Origin: Pseudonocardia nigra
GTDB lineage: Bacteria > Actinomycetota > Actinomycetes > Mycobacteriales > Pseudonocardiaceae
NCBI RefSeq assembly: GCF_019396355.1
Contig: NZ_JAHKRK010000028.1
Span: 1-54,075 of the forward strand
Reading direction: 5' to 3'
Length of the DNA: 54,075 nt
The notes under the pieces were generated by a model. That model was given only the letters and a program-made list of their open reading frames with translations, did no database searches and had not been told where the DNA came from. This document shows, piece after piece, positions 44,939 to 53,785 of this stretch. Each line of letters opens with the position of its first letter. Position 1 is the first letter of the stretch. The translations under genes were made by a program, and so were the position numbers.

Positions 44939-45574
44939 GTGCTGCATCTCCTGTCCGGCCAGCGCGCGGCCGCCGTGCTCGTACCGGCGGTAGCCGCCGT
45001 GTGCGGCCTGCTGCTCGGCGCACTCACCGCATACGGCCAGGAGTGGCTCCCCGACGCCCTGCGCTCGGTCGCGAACTCGGCGGGTTCGTGGAGCCTCGTG
45101 GCCTTCGCGCTCGCCACGGCGGCCCCCCGCAGAACCGCTGCGGTGGTCGTCGGCCCGCTGTCGCTGCTGGCACTCCTCGCCGGCTACGTCCTCGCCGCGG
45201 CGGTGCGCGGTGACGCCTCGTCGACGAGGATGATCGTGTTCTGGGGCCTCGCCGCGGTGGTGGTGGGCCCCTTCATCGGACTGGCGGCGCACGCCGTGCG
45301 GGCCGGCACCGCCACGGCGGCGGCCGTCGGGGCCGGCGGGATGGCCGGCCTGCTCGTCGGCGAGGGCGCCTACGGGCTCCTCTACATCGCCGACACTACG
45401 TACCCGCCGTACTGGTGGGGCTCGATCCTCGCCGGGGTGCTCGTCCTGGTGTGGGTGGGCGCGCGCCGGCTGCGCCACCTCCGGGCCGTCGCGCTGTCGG
45501 TCGCGGTCGCGGCGGTCACCGCCGCCGCGTTCGTGGTCGTCTACAGCCGGGACCTGCTCGCGTTGTTCGGCTGA
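44939..45574 (+). CDS. DUF6518-type integral membrane protein
   Basis: The 211-aa protein starts at GTG 44939 and has about seven predicted helices (AAAVLVPAVAAVCGLLLGAL, MIVFWGLAAVVVGPFIGLAA, ILAGVLVLVWVGARR) and a conserved-looking loop GEGAYGLLYIADTTYPPYWW, in line with DUF6518 proteins. Function is unknown. It is intact although surrounded by broken genes. No operon partner is evident. Confidence 0.8.
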   Translation: MLHLLSGQRAAAVLVPAVAAVCGLLLGALTAYGQEWLPDALRSVANSAGSWSLVAFALATAAPRRTAAVVVGPLSLLALLAGYVLAAAVRGDASSTRMIVFWGLAAVVVGPFIGLAAHAVRAGTATAAAVGAGGMAGLLVGEGAYGLLYIADTTYPPYWWGSILAGVLVLVWVGARRLRHLRAVALSVAVAAVTAAAFVVVYSRDLLALFG

Positions 45575-45858
45575 CCTCGAGCCGCCGCTGCTTGGCAACC
45601 GTCCGTCCCGGGGATCGAATGGCGCGGTGTCGCGTGACGGCGCCAGGTGGACGGCGGCGAGTGGGCGGCACAGCTACCCGAGGGTGTGCCGTGATTCCAC
45701 GCTGCATGGGAACGATCTGACACCTCGCGGCGCGTCGCCTCGCTGACCTGCGCGGGGGCGCCGCCTCTCCTGGCACCGGCACCGGTTGCCGGCGAACTCC
45801 CCGTGCATTTTCCCGCATTCCGCACCGCGCCCACATCGCGGCCCGAAAGGCATTCCTC

Positions 45859-46800
45859 ATGCAGCTCACGCACATTCCCGCCATGCCCGGAGAAAGCACC
45901 GCGGTGCGCAACTCCCAGATGGCGGTGTTCACGAACCCACCCGTCCTCGACGCCGACGCCGACCTGTCGACGCCCCTCGACCGCACCGGGGGCGTCCCCG
46001 GCACCTGGGTGCGCGCGCGCCCGGGACCGCGACCGGTGACCGACACCGGCGTCACGCTCTACGTCCACGGCGGCGGGTTCGCCCACAGCAACCCGCCGAT
46101 GGAGCGGATCATGGCCCACCGGCTGTCGCTCGCCACCGGCCGCCCCGCCTTCGCCGTCGACTACCGGCTGGCCCCGGCGCACCCGTTCCCGGCGGCGGTC
46201 GAGGACGTCGTGGCGGTCCATCGGAGCCTTCTCGAGCAGGGCGTCCCGGCGAGCCGCATCCTGTTCGCCGGGGAGTCGGCGGGCGGCACCCTCGCGCTCT
46301 CCGCGCTGCTGGTCCTGGCCGCGGCGGGCGACCCGCTGCCGGCGGGGCCGTGGCGGTGTCGCCGGTCACCGACTTCGCCGCCGAGGCCCCGCCGGAGGCC
46401 GGCAACGACGTGATCGACCCGGCCGTGATGGGCCCCGAGCGTGCTCGGGGATGAGGCCGGCCCGCCGAAGGCGGTCGATGCAGTTTCGGGGGGCGTCGGG
46501 GCGGAGCCCCCCGACTGCGACGAGCAGTACCTCGCGGGCGCACGGCCCGACCAGGCGCCGCAGTCACCCTTCCACGGCGACCTCCGCGGCCTCCCGCCGC
46601 TCCTGCTGGCCGTGGGCGGCGACGAGGTGCTCCTCCGCGACACCCGACGGTTCGCCGAGGCCGCCGCCGCGGCGGGCGTCGCCCTGCAGCTCGACGTCTA
46701 CGAGGAGATGCCGCACGCGTTCCACGCCGCCGTGCTGTTCCCCGTGGCGGACCACCTCGCCACGGCCAGCACTTTCCTGGAGCGCATTGCGGTGTGGGTC
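45859..46800 (+). pseudogene. HSL-type esterase, multiply broken
   Basis: ATG 45859 (GAAAGG upstream) opens an alpha/beta hydrolase with VTLYVHGGGFAHSNPPMER and nucleophile motif FAGESAGGTLALSALL. At a GGGG run (46344-46347) the frame shifts to VAVSPVTDFAAEAPPEAGND. That frame stops at 46452, and the third part resumes in another frame with DEQYLAGARPDQAPQSPFHG and catalytic-end EMPHAFHAAVLFPV. About 60-90 bp around 46450-46520 look inserted and hold a 9-bp GC hairpin. The last frame has no own stop and runs into the ABC ATPase gene. Clearly non-functional as written. Confidence 0.8.
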
Positions 46801-46815
46801 ACCCACCTTCCCGGA

Positions 46816-46854
46816 AGTGAGGCTTGCCTTCACTCACCCAGGCGTGGCTATCCT
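46816..46854 (+). promoter_or_regulatory. Probable DtxR/IdeR iron box and promoter of the iron-uptake operon
   Basis: AGTGAGGCTTGCCTTCACT (46816-46834) is a 19-bp imperfect palindrome resembling actinobacterial iron boxes with core GGCTTGCCT. A -10-like TATCCT (46849-46854) lies 5 nt before GTG 46860, with TTGCCT inside the box as possible -35. Repressor bound with Fe(II) would block the promoter. The start codon lies so close that the mRNA is probably leaderless. Confidence 0.65.
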
Positions 46855-46859
46855 GCGCC

Positions 46860-47687
46860 GTGCGCACAGCCGGTGAGACCTCCCACAGTCTGCGAGGGCT
46901 CGACCTCCGGCTGGGGTACCACGGCACCGCCGTCGTCCACGGCGCGAGCGTGGGACTGGTCCCCGGGCGCGTCACCGCGCTGATCGGGCCCAACGGGAGC
47001 GGCAAGTCCACCCTGCTGCGGGCACTCGCGCGGCTGCACCCGCCGATGGGCGGCGGGGTCCGGCTCGCCGACGGGGATGCCGACCTCGACGCCCTCGCGC
47101 TCATGAGCCGCGACTTCGCCCGCCGGGTCACGCTGCTCGCGCAGAGCAGGCCGACGCCGACGGGGCTCAGCGTCCGCGAGGTCGTCGGGTTCGGCCGCCA
47201 CCCCCACCGCGGCCGCTGGCGGGGCGACGACCCGGACGGGCCCGCCGCCGTCACCACCGCGATGGTCGCCACCCGCGTGCAGGAGCTGGCCGACCGCGCC
47301 GTCGACGAGCTGTCCGGCGGCCAACTGCAGCGCGTCTGGCTCGCCACCTGCCTCGCCCAGGACACCGGCGTGCTGCTGCTGGACGAGCCGACCAACCACC
47401 TCGACCTGCGCTACCAGGTGGAGATCCTCGACCTGGTCCGTGAGCTCGCCGACGAGCGGCTGGTCGCGGTCGGCGTCGTCCTGCACGACCTCGACCACGC
47501 CGCCGCCGTTGCCGACGAGGTCGCGTTGCTGGCGGACGGGCGGGTCCGGGCGTGCGGGCGCCCCGCGGAGGTGCTGACGGCCGAGCTGCTCACCGAGGTC
47601 TACGGAATCCGCGTCGAGGTCGACCACGACCCCCACACCGGCGGCCTGCGCACACGCGCCGTCGGCAGGCACACCGTCCGTCGCTGA
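46860..47687 (+). CDS. Iron-siderophore ABC transporter ATP-binding protein (FepC type)
   Basis: The 275-aa ATPase has Walker A GPNGSGKST, signature LSGGQLQRVW, Walker B VLLLDEPTNHLD and H-loop LHDLDHAAAVADE, the TNHLD form being typical for FecE/FepC proteins. I chose GTG 46860 rather than the ATG at 46824, because the latter lies inside the iron box and precedes the -10 element. It is first in an operon with a siderophore-binding lipoprotein and a double permease. It energises uptake of ferric siderophore or heme-like substrates. Confidence 0.92.
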   Translation: MRTAGETSHSLRGLDLRLGYHGTAVVHGASVGLVPGRVTALIGPNGSGKSTLLRALARLHPPMGGGVRLADGDADLDALALMSRDFARRVTLLAQSRPTPTGLSVREVVGFGRHPHRGRWRGDDPDGPAAVTTAMVATRVQELADRAVDELSGGQLQRVWLATCLAQDTGVLLLDEPTNHLDLRYQVEILDLVRELADERLVAVGVVLHDLDHAAAVADEVALLADGRVRACGRPAEVLTAELLTEVYGIRVEVDHDPHTGGLRTRAVGRHTVRR

Positions 47688-47725
47688 GACGGCACCCGAG
47701 AACCCCGACCACCAGGAGAAGCACC

Positions 47726-48719
47726 ATGAGACGGCTCAGGATCATCGCGGCGATCGGGGTGGCGGCCGCGCTGCTGCTCGGCGCGTGCGGTACCCACCGA
47801 GCCGGCGGCCGCCCCGGAGGGCGCGGCCCCGTCCGGCGAGCAGATCACGCTCACCGACGCGCGCGGCACCGAGATCGTCCTCGACGGCGCGGCGACCCGG
47901 ACGGTCGGTCTGGAGTGGAACGTCGTCGAGCACCTCGTCTCGCTCGGGGTGATGCCGGTCGGGGTCGCCGACGTCGAGGGCTACGGCAACTGGGTGCAGG
48001 CCGAGCCGCTCGACGACTCGGTCACCGACGTCGGGGTGCGCGGCGAGCCGAGCATCGACGCGATCGCCGCGCTGCGGCCCGACCTCGTGCTCGCCACCGA
48101 GGACCTGCCCGCCGCGGCGGTGTCGCAGATCGAGGCGTTCGCCCCGGTGCTGCTCGTGACACCGGCCGACACCGCGAAGGGCATGGGGCAGATGCGGGAG
48201 AACCTGCAGCTCGTCGCGACGGCCACCGGGAAGGAGGCGGAGGCGCAGGAGCAGCTCGCCGCGTTCGACGCGAAGCTCGCCGAGGGCGCGGAGGCCGTCG
48301 CCGCCGCCGACCTGGCGGGGCGCCCGTTCGCCTTCGCCGACGCCTACCTCGACGGCAGCCAGCTCTCGATCCGCCCGTTCGCCGAGGGCTCGCTGGTCTC
48401 CGACGTCACCGAGCAGCTCGGGCTTACCAACGCCTGGCCGGAGCCGGGCGACCCCGCCTACGGGCTCGCGTCCACCGACGTGGAGAGCCTGACCGTGCTG
48501 GGCGACGTCGAGTTCTTCTACTACACCAACGACGCCGAGGGCCCCGACCCGTTCGGCGACGCGTTGGCGGGCAATGCGGTGTGGCAGTCGCTGCCGTTCG
48601 TGCAGAACGGCAACGTGCACCGGCTGCCGGACGGCATCTGGATGTTCGGCGGGCCGAGCTCGATGACCCGGTACGTCGACGCCGTCGTCGCGGCGCTCAC
48701 CGCGCCGCCCGCGGGATGA
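47726..48719 (+). CDS. Iron-siderophore binding lipoprotein, frameshifted after the signal peptide
   Basis: ATG 47726 behind AGGAGAAG encodes MRRLRIIAAIGVAAALLLGA with lipobox LGAC, then after ACGT the frame is wrong. One base out of frame, from 47796, the mature protein continues: TEPAAAPEGAAPSGEQITLT, RTVGLEWNVVEHLVSLGVMP, PSIDAIAALRPDLVLATEDL, the pattern of class III siderophore-binding proteins (FecB/FhuD type). Deleting one C of the CCC at 47793-47795 restores about 330 aa. The stop overlaps the permease start (ATGA). Because the rest is perfect and the operon is otherwise intact, a sequence error is likely; otherwise it is inactivated. Confidence 0.85.
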
Positions 48720-50827
48720 CCCAGGTCCACCCGACCGCCCGGCAGGCGCCCCCGGTGGCGCCTGCCGTGGCATTGGCCGAACCGGTCGCCAAGGGGCGGC
48801 TCGCCCTCGTCGCGCTCGCCGGCGCACTGGCGGTCGTCCTGCTCGCCGCCGTGCACGTCACCCAGGGCACGGCCGACGTCGACGCCGCCGACCTGTGGCG
48901 GCTCGCGCTCGGCGGCGGCACCGACCAGGCCGCCGCCGTGGTGATCGCCTCCCGGATCCCGCGGCTGCTCGCCGGCGTGCTGGTCGGCGTCGCGCTGGGC
49001 GCGGCCGGGGCGGCGCTGCAGTCGATCGCGCGCAACACCCTCGCCTCCCCCGACACGCTCGGCGTGAACGCCGGTGCCTTCCTCGCGGTGGTGACGGCGG
49101 CCGCGTTCGGGATCTCGCTCCCGATCTTCGCCTCGGGCGCGCTCGCGTTCCTCGGCGGGCTGCTGGCCGCCGGGCTGGTGCTCGCGCTCTCGTCCGGGGC
49201 CGGCGCGGGGCCGACCCGGCTCGTGCTGGCCGGATCGGCGATCTCGCTGGCGCTCTACGCGCTGGTCACCGTCCTGCTGCTGCTCTTCGCCCAGGAGACC
49301 ACCGGCCTCTACGCCTGGGGCAGCGGCGCACTCGGGCAGATCGGCCTGGACGCCGTGACCCGGATGGGGCCGGTCGTGCTGCTGGCCGTCGCGGGCCTGC
49401 TCCTGCTCGCCCGCCGCCTGGACATCCTCGGGCTCGGCGACGACACCGCCGCCGTGCTCGGCATGCCGGTGCGCCGCACGCGGCTGCTCGTCGTCCTGCT
49501 CGCGGTGCTGTTGTCCGCGGCGGCCGTCACCGTCGCGGGGCCGGTCGCGTTCGTCGGGCTCTGCGCACCGGCGCTGGTGCGGCTCGTCGCGTCGCGGGTG
49601 CCGGGCCTGCACCGGCACCGCGCGCTGGTGCCGGTCTCCGCGGTGGCCGGCGTGCTCGTCGTCCTCGGTGCCGACGTGCTGGTGCGGTTCGCGCTCGGGG
49701 CCAACGCCGGCGTCGAGGTCCCGACGGGCGTGATCACCACGGTGTTCGGCGCCGTCGTCCTCGTCGCGCTCGCCTACCGCTTCCGCGACTCCGGCCCCGT
49801 CCGCGAGGCGCCGGCCGCACGGCCCGGCAGGCTGCGCACCCGGCGGGCGTTCACGCTCGTCGCCTGCACCTCGCTGGCGCTGACGGTGGCCGCCGCCGTG
49901 GCCGGGATGCTGCTGGGCGACGCGCTCCTGCTCACCGGCGACGTCGCCAACTGGGTGGCGGGCCGCTCCGGCCCGGTCGTCACCTACGTGCTGGACGCCC
50001 GGTTCCCGCGGGTGCTCGCCGCGCTCCTGGCCGGCGGCGCGCTCGCCGTCGCGGGCACCGCGGTGCAGGCCGTCTGCCGCAACCCGCTGGCGGAGCCCGG
50101 CCTGCTGGGCGTGAGCGGCGGCGCGGGCATCGGCGCGGTCCTGGTCATCACGGTCGTCCCGGCGGCCGGGATCTGGATGATCACCGGGGCCGCCGGCCTC
50201 GGCGCACTGGTCGCCTGCGCACTGGTGTTCGGGCTCGCCGCCCGCGGCTGGCTGGCGTCGGACCGGCTCGTGCTGATCGGCGTCGGGGTCTCGCACGGCG
50301 CGATGGCGGTGATCACCGTGCTGATCGTGCTGACCGACCCGTGGAACTCGACGAAGGCGCTCACCTGGCTCTCCGGCTCGACATACGGGCGCACGCTGCC
50401 GCAGCTGCTGCCGGTGGCCGTCGCGCTGCTGCTCACGGTGCCGGTGCTCGTCGGGGCGCGCGGCGAGCTGGACGTGATGGCGCTCGACGAGGACACACCG
50501 CGCGTGCTCGGCATCCGGCTCGGCCCCACCCGGCTGCTGCTGCTCGGACTCGCGGCACTGCTCACCGCCACCGCGGTGGCCGCCGTCGGCGTGATCTCGT
50601 TCGTCGGGCTGGTGGCCCCGCACGCGGCGCGGGCGCTGGTCGGGAGCAGGCACGCGCGGGCGCTGCCGGTGGCGGCCCTGCTGGGCGGGCTGCTCGTCTG
50701 CCTCGCCGACATCCTCGGCCGCACCGTGATCGCCCCGGCCCAGCTGCCGGCCGGGCTGCTCACCGCCGTCGTCGGCACCCCGTACTTCGTCTGGCTGCTG
50801 TGGCGCTCGCGGACCGGGTCGCGCTGA
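48716..50827 (+). CDS. Fused FecCD-FecCD iron-siderophore permease (FhuB-like)
   Basis: This 703-aa membrane protein holds two complete FecCD permease halves, about residues 30-350 and 370-703, each with near ten helices. Repeated landmarks are RIPRLLAGVLVGVALGAAGAAL/RFPRVLAALLAGGALAVAG, NTLASPDTLG/NPLAEPGLLG and GPVAFVGLCAP/GVISFVGLVAP. A single-chain double permease replaces separate FepD and FepG, as in enterobacterial FhuB. ATG 48716 overlaps the binding-protein stop. It ends the operon; no siderophore synthesis genes are in view. Confidence 0.93.
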   Translation: MTQVHPTARQAPPVAPAVALAEPVAKGRLALVALAGALAVVLLAAVHVTQGTADVDAADLWRLALGGGTDQAAAVVIASRIPRLLAGVLVGVALGAAGAALQSIARNTLASPDTLGVNAGAFLAVVTAAAFGISLPIFASGALAFLGGLLAAGLVLALSSGAGAGPTRLVLAGSAISLALYALVTVLLLLFAQETTGLYAWGSGALGQIGLDAVTRMGPVVLLAVAGLLLLARRLDILGLGDDTAAVLGMPVRRTRLLVVLLAVLLSAAAVTVAGPVAFVGLCAPALVRLVASRVPGLHRHRALVPVSAVAGVLVVLGADVLVRFALGANAGVEVPTGVITTVFGAVVLVALAYRFRDSGPVREAPAARPGRLRTRRAFTLVACTSLALTVAAAVAGMLLGDALLLTGDVANWVAGRSGPVVTYVLDARFPRVLAALLAGGALAVAGTAVQAVCRNPLAEPGLLGVSGGAGIGAVLVITVVPAAGIWMITGAAGLGALVACALVFGLAARGWLASDRLVLIGVGVSHGAMAVITVLIVLTDPWNSTKALTWLSGSTYGRTLPQLLPVAVALLLTVPVLVGARGELDVMALDEDTPRVLGIRLGPTRLLLLGLAALLTATAVAAVGVISFVGLVAPHAARALVGSRHARALPVAALLGGLLVCLADILGRTVIAPAQLPAGLLTAVVGTPYFVWLLWRSRTGSR

Positions 50828-50850
50828 TCACCTCCTGCGCGCCGGGGTAG

Positions 50851-50867
50851 CCCGCGAGTTCCGCGGG
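50851..50867 (+). terminator. Short hairpin after the iron-uptake operon
   Basis: CCCGCG (50851-50856) and CGCGGG (50862-50867) pair around AGTTC, 24 bp after the permease stop. It is short but GC-rich and correctly placed to end the operon. Confidence 0.5.
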
Positions 50868-50996
50868 ACTCGTGATCGATGAGGACGACGGATGACCGCA
50901 CCTGGCCAGGGGAACCACCCGTACGGCGACGGCCGGAACGCCGCCCGCCCCGGTCGTGTGCCTGGAGGATCCCGCCGCCGGGTGAGCGAGCGCGGC

Positions 50997-51359
50997 TCAG
51001 GCCCGTTTCGCCTTCGGTCGCTTCGGCGGCAGCGAACCGACGTGCTCGAGCGCGCGACCGACCCATGGCGCCGCCCGCTCGGGCTCCGAACGCCACGCGG
51101 GCGGAAGCGCCACGTACCCGCCCATCGGGCGTTCCGCGGGACCGAACGGGCCGGCGCCGGGCTCGGCCAGCAACTCGGCCCGCGCCGCGTCGTCGAGCTT
51201 GACCCCGACGTCGCGGCCGTAGAGGCCGAGGAACATGTTCCCGTTCACGAACGCGCCGAGGCTGCCGAACATCGGCTTCACCTCGACGCGGGCGTCATCG
51301 GGGAGGAGCGCGCGGAAGTACTCGCGGTCGCCGTCGGTGGGCTTGGGCATGGTGGGCAT
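50997..51359 (-). CDS. TfoX N-terminal domain family protein
   Basis: The 120-aa protein begins after GGAGGAG at ATG 51359. YFRALLPDDARVEVKPMFGS and LGAFVNGNMFLGLYGRDVGV match the TfoX_N fold, found alone in many actinobacteria. PMGGYVALPPAW near the C-terminus also fits. TfoX controls competence in gammaproteobacteria, but the function of these single-domain actinobacterial proteins is unknown. It ends in a basic tail (KRPKAKRA). Confidence 0.88.
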   Translation of the reverse strand: MPTMPKPTDGDREYFRALLPDDARVEVKPMFGSLGAFVNGNMFLGLYGRDVGVKLDDAARAELLAEPGAGPFGPAERPMGGYVALPPAWRSEPERAAPWVGRALEHVGSLPPKRPKAKRA

Positions 51360-51468
51360 CGGTTCTCCTCCGCTCGTCGGTGGCGGCTCCCCGTCGCCCC
51401 GCCGGGGCGCGACCGCTCGTCGTGACGACGAACGGGCCCGTGGCGGATCGACACCGTCGGTATGGCGG

Positions 51469-52485
51469 TCAGACGCGGACAGCCTCGATCACGTGTTTGT
51501 TCGGCGTCGCCCGCGTCACTGCGACGAGATCGAGCCCGGCGGCCGTGAGCAACGTCGTCCACTCCGCCTCGGTGCGTTCCCGGCCGCCCACCGAGACGAG
51601 CATCATCAGGTCGAGGGACTTCGCGGCCGGGTCCTCGTTCGGCGGCCCCACCACGGCGTCGACGACGAGCACGCGGGCGCCGGGAGCCATCGCCGCGCGG
51701 ACGCCGCGCAGGATGCGCGCCGCTTCCTCGTCCATCCAGTCGTGCAGGATGCGGACGAGGAGGTAGGCGTCCGCACCCTCGGGGATCGTGTCGAAGAAGT
51801 CGCCGGGCACCACGTCGACGCGGTCGGCCACACCTGCCCGGCGAAGCACGGGCCCCGCGTCCGCGACGACCTGTTCCTGGTCGAACAGGATCCCCCGGGT
51901 GGCCGGGTGGGCCGACAGCACCGCCGCGAGCACGGCTCCGGTACCGCCGCCGATGTCCGCGACCGTGCCGTACCGGCCGAAGTCGTGGGCGGCGAGCAGC
52001 CCGGCGTTGTCCGCCCGCGAGAACGTCCGCATCGTCGCGTCGAAGATCTCCCCGTGCTCGGGGTGCCGGCGCCGGTACTCCCACACGTCGGTGCCCAGGG
52101 CATGGACCGCGGCGGTCTCCCCCGTCCGTACGCTGTGCGCCAGCTCGCCCCACGCCCGCCACTCGTACTCGGCGCCGAACATGCGCGCGGCCGGGTCGAC
52201 CGAGAGCGGATGGTCCCGGCGCAGGTACTCGCCCATCGCCGTCAGCGCGAAGCGCCGGTCGGCGTCCTCGGAGAAGACACCGATCGACGCCAACGCACGC
52301 AGCACGCGGTACAACGTCGGAGCGTGGGTGCCCGTGGCGGCGGCGAGGTCGTCGGCCGGCCGTGGCCCGTCGGCGAGCAGGTCGGCGATGCCGAGCTCGG
52401 CGGCCACCGTCAGTGCCCGCGACCGTTGGTACCCGCGAACGACGTCGAGCAGCTCCACGAACTCCGGCGGCGGTGTGTCGTGCAT
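51469..52485 (-). CDS. SAM-dependent O-methyltransferase
   Basis: The 338-aa protein has an N-terminal winged-helix dimerisation domain (ALTVAAELGIADLLADGPRP, PTLYRVLRALASIGVF) and a Rossmann SAM domain with motif I VADIGGGTGAVLAAVL, and RILHDWMDEEAARILRGVRA containing the His often used as general base in this family. It resembles small-molecule O-methyltransferases (acetylserotonin/antibiotic type, pfam00891). ATG 52485 is preferred; GTG 52506 is in frame. No biosynthetic cluster surrounds it, so the acceptor is unknown. Confidence 0.9.
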   Translation of the reverse strand: MHDTPPPEFVELLDVVRGYQRSRALTVAAELGIADLLADGPRPADDLAAATGTHAPTLYRVLRALASIGVFSEDADRRFALTAMGEYLRRDHPLSVDPAARMFGAEYEWRAWGELAHSVRTGETAAVHALGTDVWEYRRRHPEHGEIFDATMRTFSRADNAGLLAAHDFGRYGTVADIGGGTGAVLAAVLSAHPATRGILFDQEQVVADAGPVLRRAGVADRVDVVPGDFFDTIPEGADAYLLVRILHDWMDEEAARILRGVRAAMAPGARVLVVDAVVGPPNEDPAAKSLDLMMLVSVGGRERTEAEWTTLLTAAGLDLVAVTRATPNKHVIEAVRV

Positions 52486-52604
52486 GATCCCGACCCTGCC
52501 GGTCACGACCGCGCCCGCGCCACCCCCTTCGGCCGCGTCGTTTCGACGATCGGGCAAGCGAGTGGTGCAGGACGCCCGATCGGCGAAGGATCTGCGCTCC
52601 CGAA

Positions 52605-52883
52605 GTGTGGAGGGAGAGACCACCGCCCGCCGCGGAGTACGTCAGCGCCCTCAAGCAGCAGAGCGGCGGTGACATCGGCGTGCACGGCAGCATCCGGCTG
52701 GCCCAGTCGCTGCTGCGCGCCGGACTCGTGGACGAGCTGCGGCTCGTCATCTCGCCGGCGATCGCCGGTCGCGGCCGACGACTCTTCGAGGACGGCACCC
52801 TCCGCAGGCTCGAACTGCTCGACGTCGAGCGCAGCGCCACGGGCATCCTCCTGCTGTCCTACCGCACCAGTAGCCCGGCGTAG
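52605..52883 (+). pseudogene. RibD-C/dihydrofolate reductase family protein, C-terminal half
   Basis: From about 52633 the reading SALKQQSGGDIGVHGSIRLA, LVDELRLVISPAIAGRGRRL and FEDGTLRRLELLDVERSATG matches the second half of RibD_C/DHFR-like proteins, which are normally about 190 aa. The NADPH-binding first half is absent. A GTG at 52605 gives an open frame but its first residues (WRERPPPAA) are unlike the family. It lies between a leftward methyltransferase and a leftward nitroreductase and ends 4 bp from the latter's stop. Confidence 0.7.
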
Positions 52884-52887
52884 GGGC

Positions 52888-53592
52888 TCACAGCCGGACG
52901 AGCACCTGCTCGAGCGACTTGCGGCGCAGGTCCGGCACCACGCAGTCGTCGGCGGGATAGCCGACGGGGATGACCGCGAACGCCTTCTCGTTGCGCGGCC
53001 TGCCGAGCACCTCGCGCAGGAACCCCATCGGCGACGGGGTGTGGGTGAGCGCGGCGAGCCCGGCCAGGTGCAGGGCGGTGAGCAGCATGCCGACGGCGAT
53101 CCCCACCGACTCGTCCACGTAGTAGTGCTTGTGCGTGCTGCCGTCGTCGTCGAGCTGGAACCGCTGCTGGAACACCACGATCAGGTAGGGCGCCTCGGTG
53201 AGATGCGCCTTGACCGCGTCCGTCCCGAGCGGCCGCAGGGCGGCCAGCCACTCCTCCCCCAGCCGGCCGTCGTAGGAGATCTGTTCCTCCTGCTCGGCCG
53301 CGGCTCGGATCCGCTGCCGCATCTCCGCGTCCGAGACCAGCACGAACGTCCACGGCTGCTGGTGCGCGCCGCTCGGGGCGGTGGCCGCGACCGAGATCGC
53401 GTCCAGCACCACCTGCTCCGGGACGGGGTCGGTGGAGAACATCCGGACGGTGCGGCGGGTCTCCATCTGCCGGCGCAGCTCGGCCGAGCGGCGCAGGGAC
53501 TCCTCCGGCGCCATCCGGGCCGGGCGGTAGGGCACGGGGCGGTACGGCCGGCCGTGGATGGGGGTCCAGGTGGCGGGGTGAGGGTCGGTCAT
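52888..53592 (-). CDS. Nitroreductase family protein (iodotyrosine deiodinase-like branch)
   Basis: The 234-aa FMN enzyme has ETRRTVRMFSTDPVPEQVVL, the FMN-site segment ATAPSGAHQQPWTFVLV, KHYYVDESVGIAVGMLLTAL and LTHTPSPMGFLREVLGRPRN. The SGAHQQPW and THTPSPMGFL motifs are typical of the branch that includes iodotyrosine deiodinase. It would reduce or dehalogenate small aromatic substrates with NAD(P)H-derived electrons. The ATG at 53592 starts it. A nested hairpin lies upstream and separates it from the sulfatase-type gene. Confidence 0.9.
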   Translation of the reverse strand: MTDPHPATWTPIHGRPYRPVPYRPARMAPEESLRRSAELRRQMETRRTVRMFSTDPVPEQVVLDAISVAATAPSGAHQQPWTFVLVSDAEMRQRIRAAAEQEEQISYDGRLGEEWLAALRPLGTDAVKAHLTEAPYLIVVFQQRFQLDDDGSTHKHYYVDESVGIAVGMLLTALHLAGLAALTHTPSPMGFLREVLGRPRNEKAFAVIPVGYPADDCVVPDLRRKSLEQVLVRL

Positions 53593-53692
53593 GGAGGCAT
53601 TGTCGCCAGGCGCGCTCGCCGACTGCTGCAACCGACGCCTACGGTCCACGCGCGCCGACGCAATCGCGTCCCCACGCGGCCGCGACCCCGGC

Positions 53693-53749
53693 GATCAAGG
53701 CGCAAACGTCCCTCCTGGATCGATCCGGGACGACATCAGCGCCTTGATC
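53693..53749. terminator. Nested perfect inverted repeats between leftward genes
   Basis: GATCAAGGCGC (53693-53703) pairs with GCGCCTTGATC (53739-53749). Inside, CGTCCC (53707-53712) pairs with GGGACG (53727-53732), and the centre is the palindrome GGATCGATCC (53717-53726). It follows the stop of the leftward sulfatase-type gene by about 37 bp and fits a terminator, but three concentric dyads are more than termination needs. Confidence 0.6.
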
Positions 53750-53785
53750 AGCGGGTTTCCACCCCGCGCCGGGCAGTCAGCGCCC

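Noticed and set aside
49309..51096. Antisense frames opposite the iron permease fusion
   Set aside because: Compositional shadows (Ser/Arg/Pro rich) of a clear double FecCD permease.
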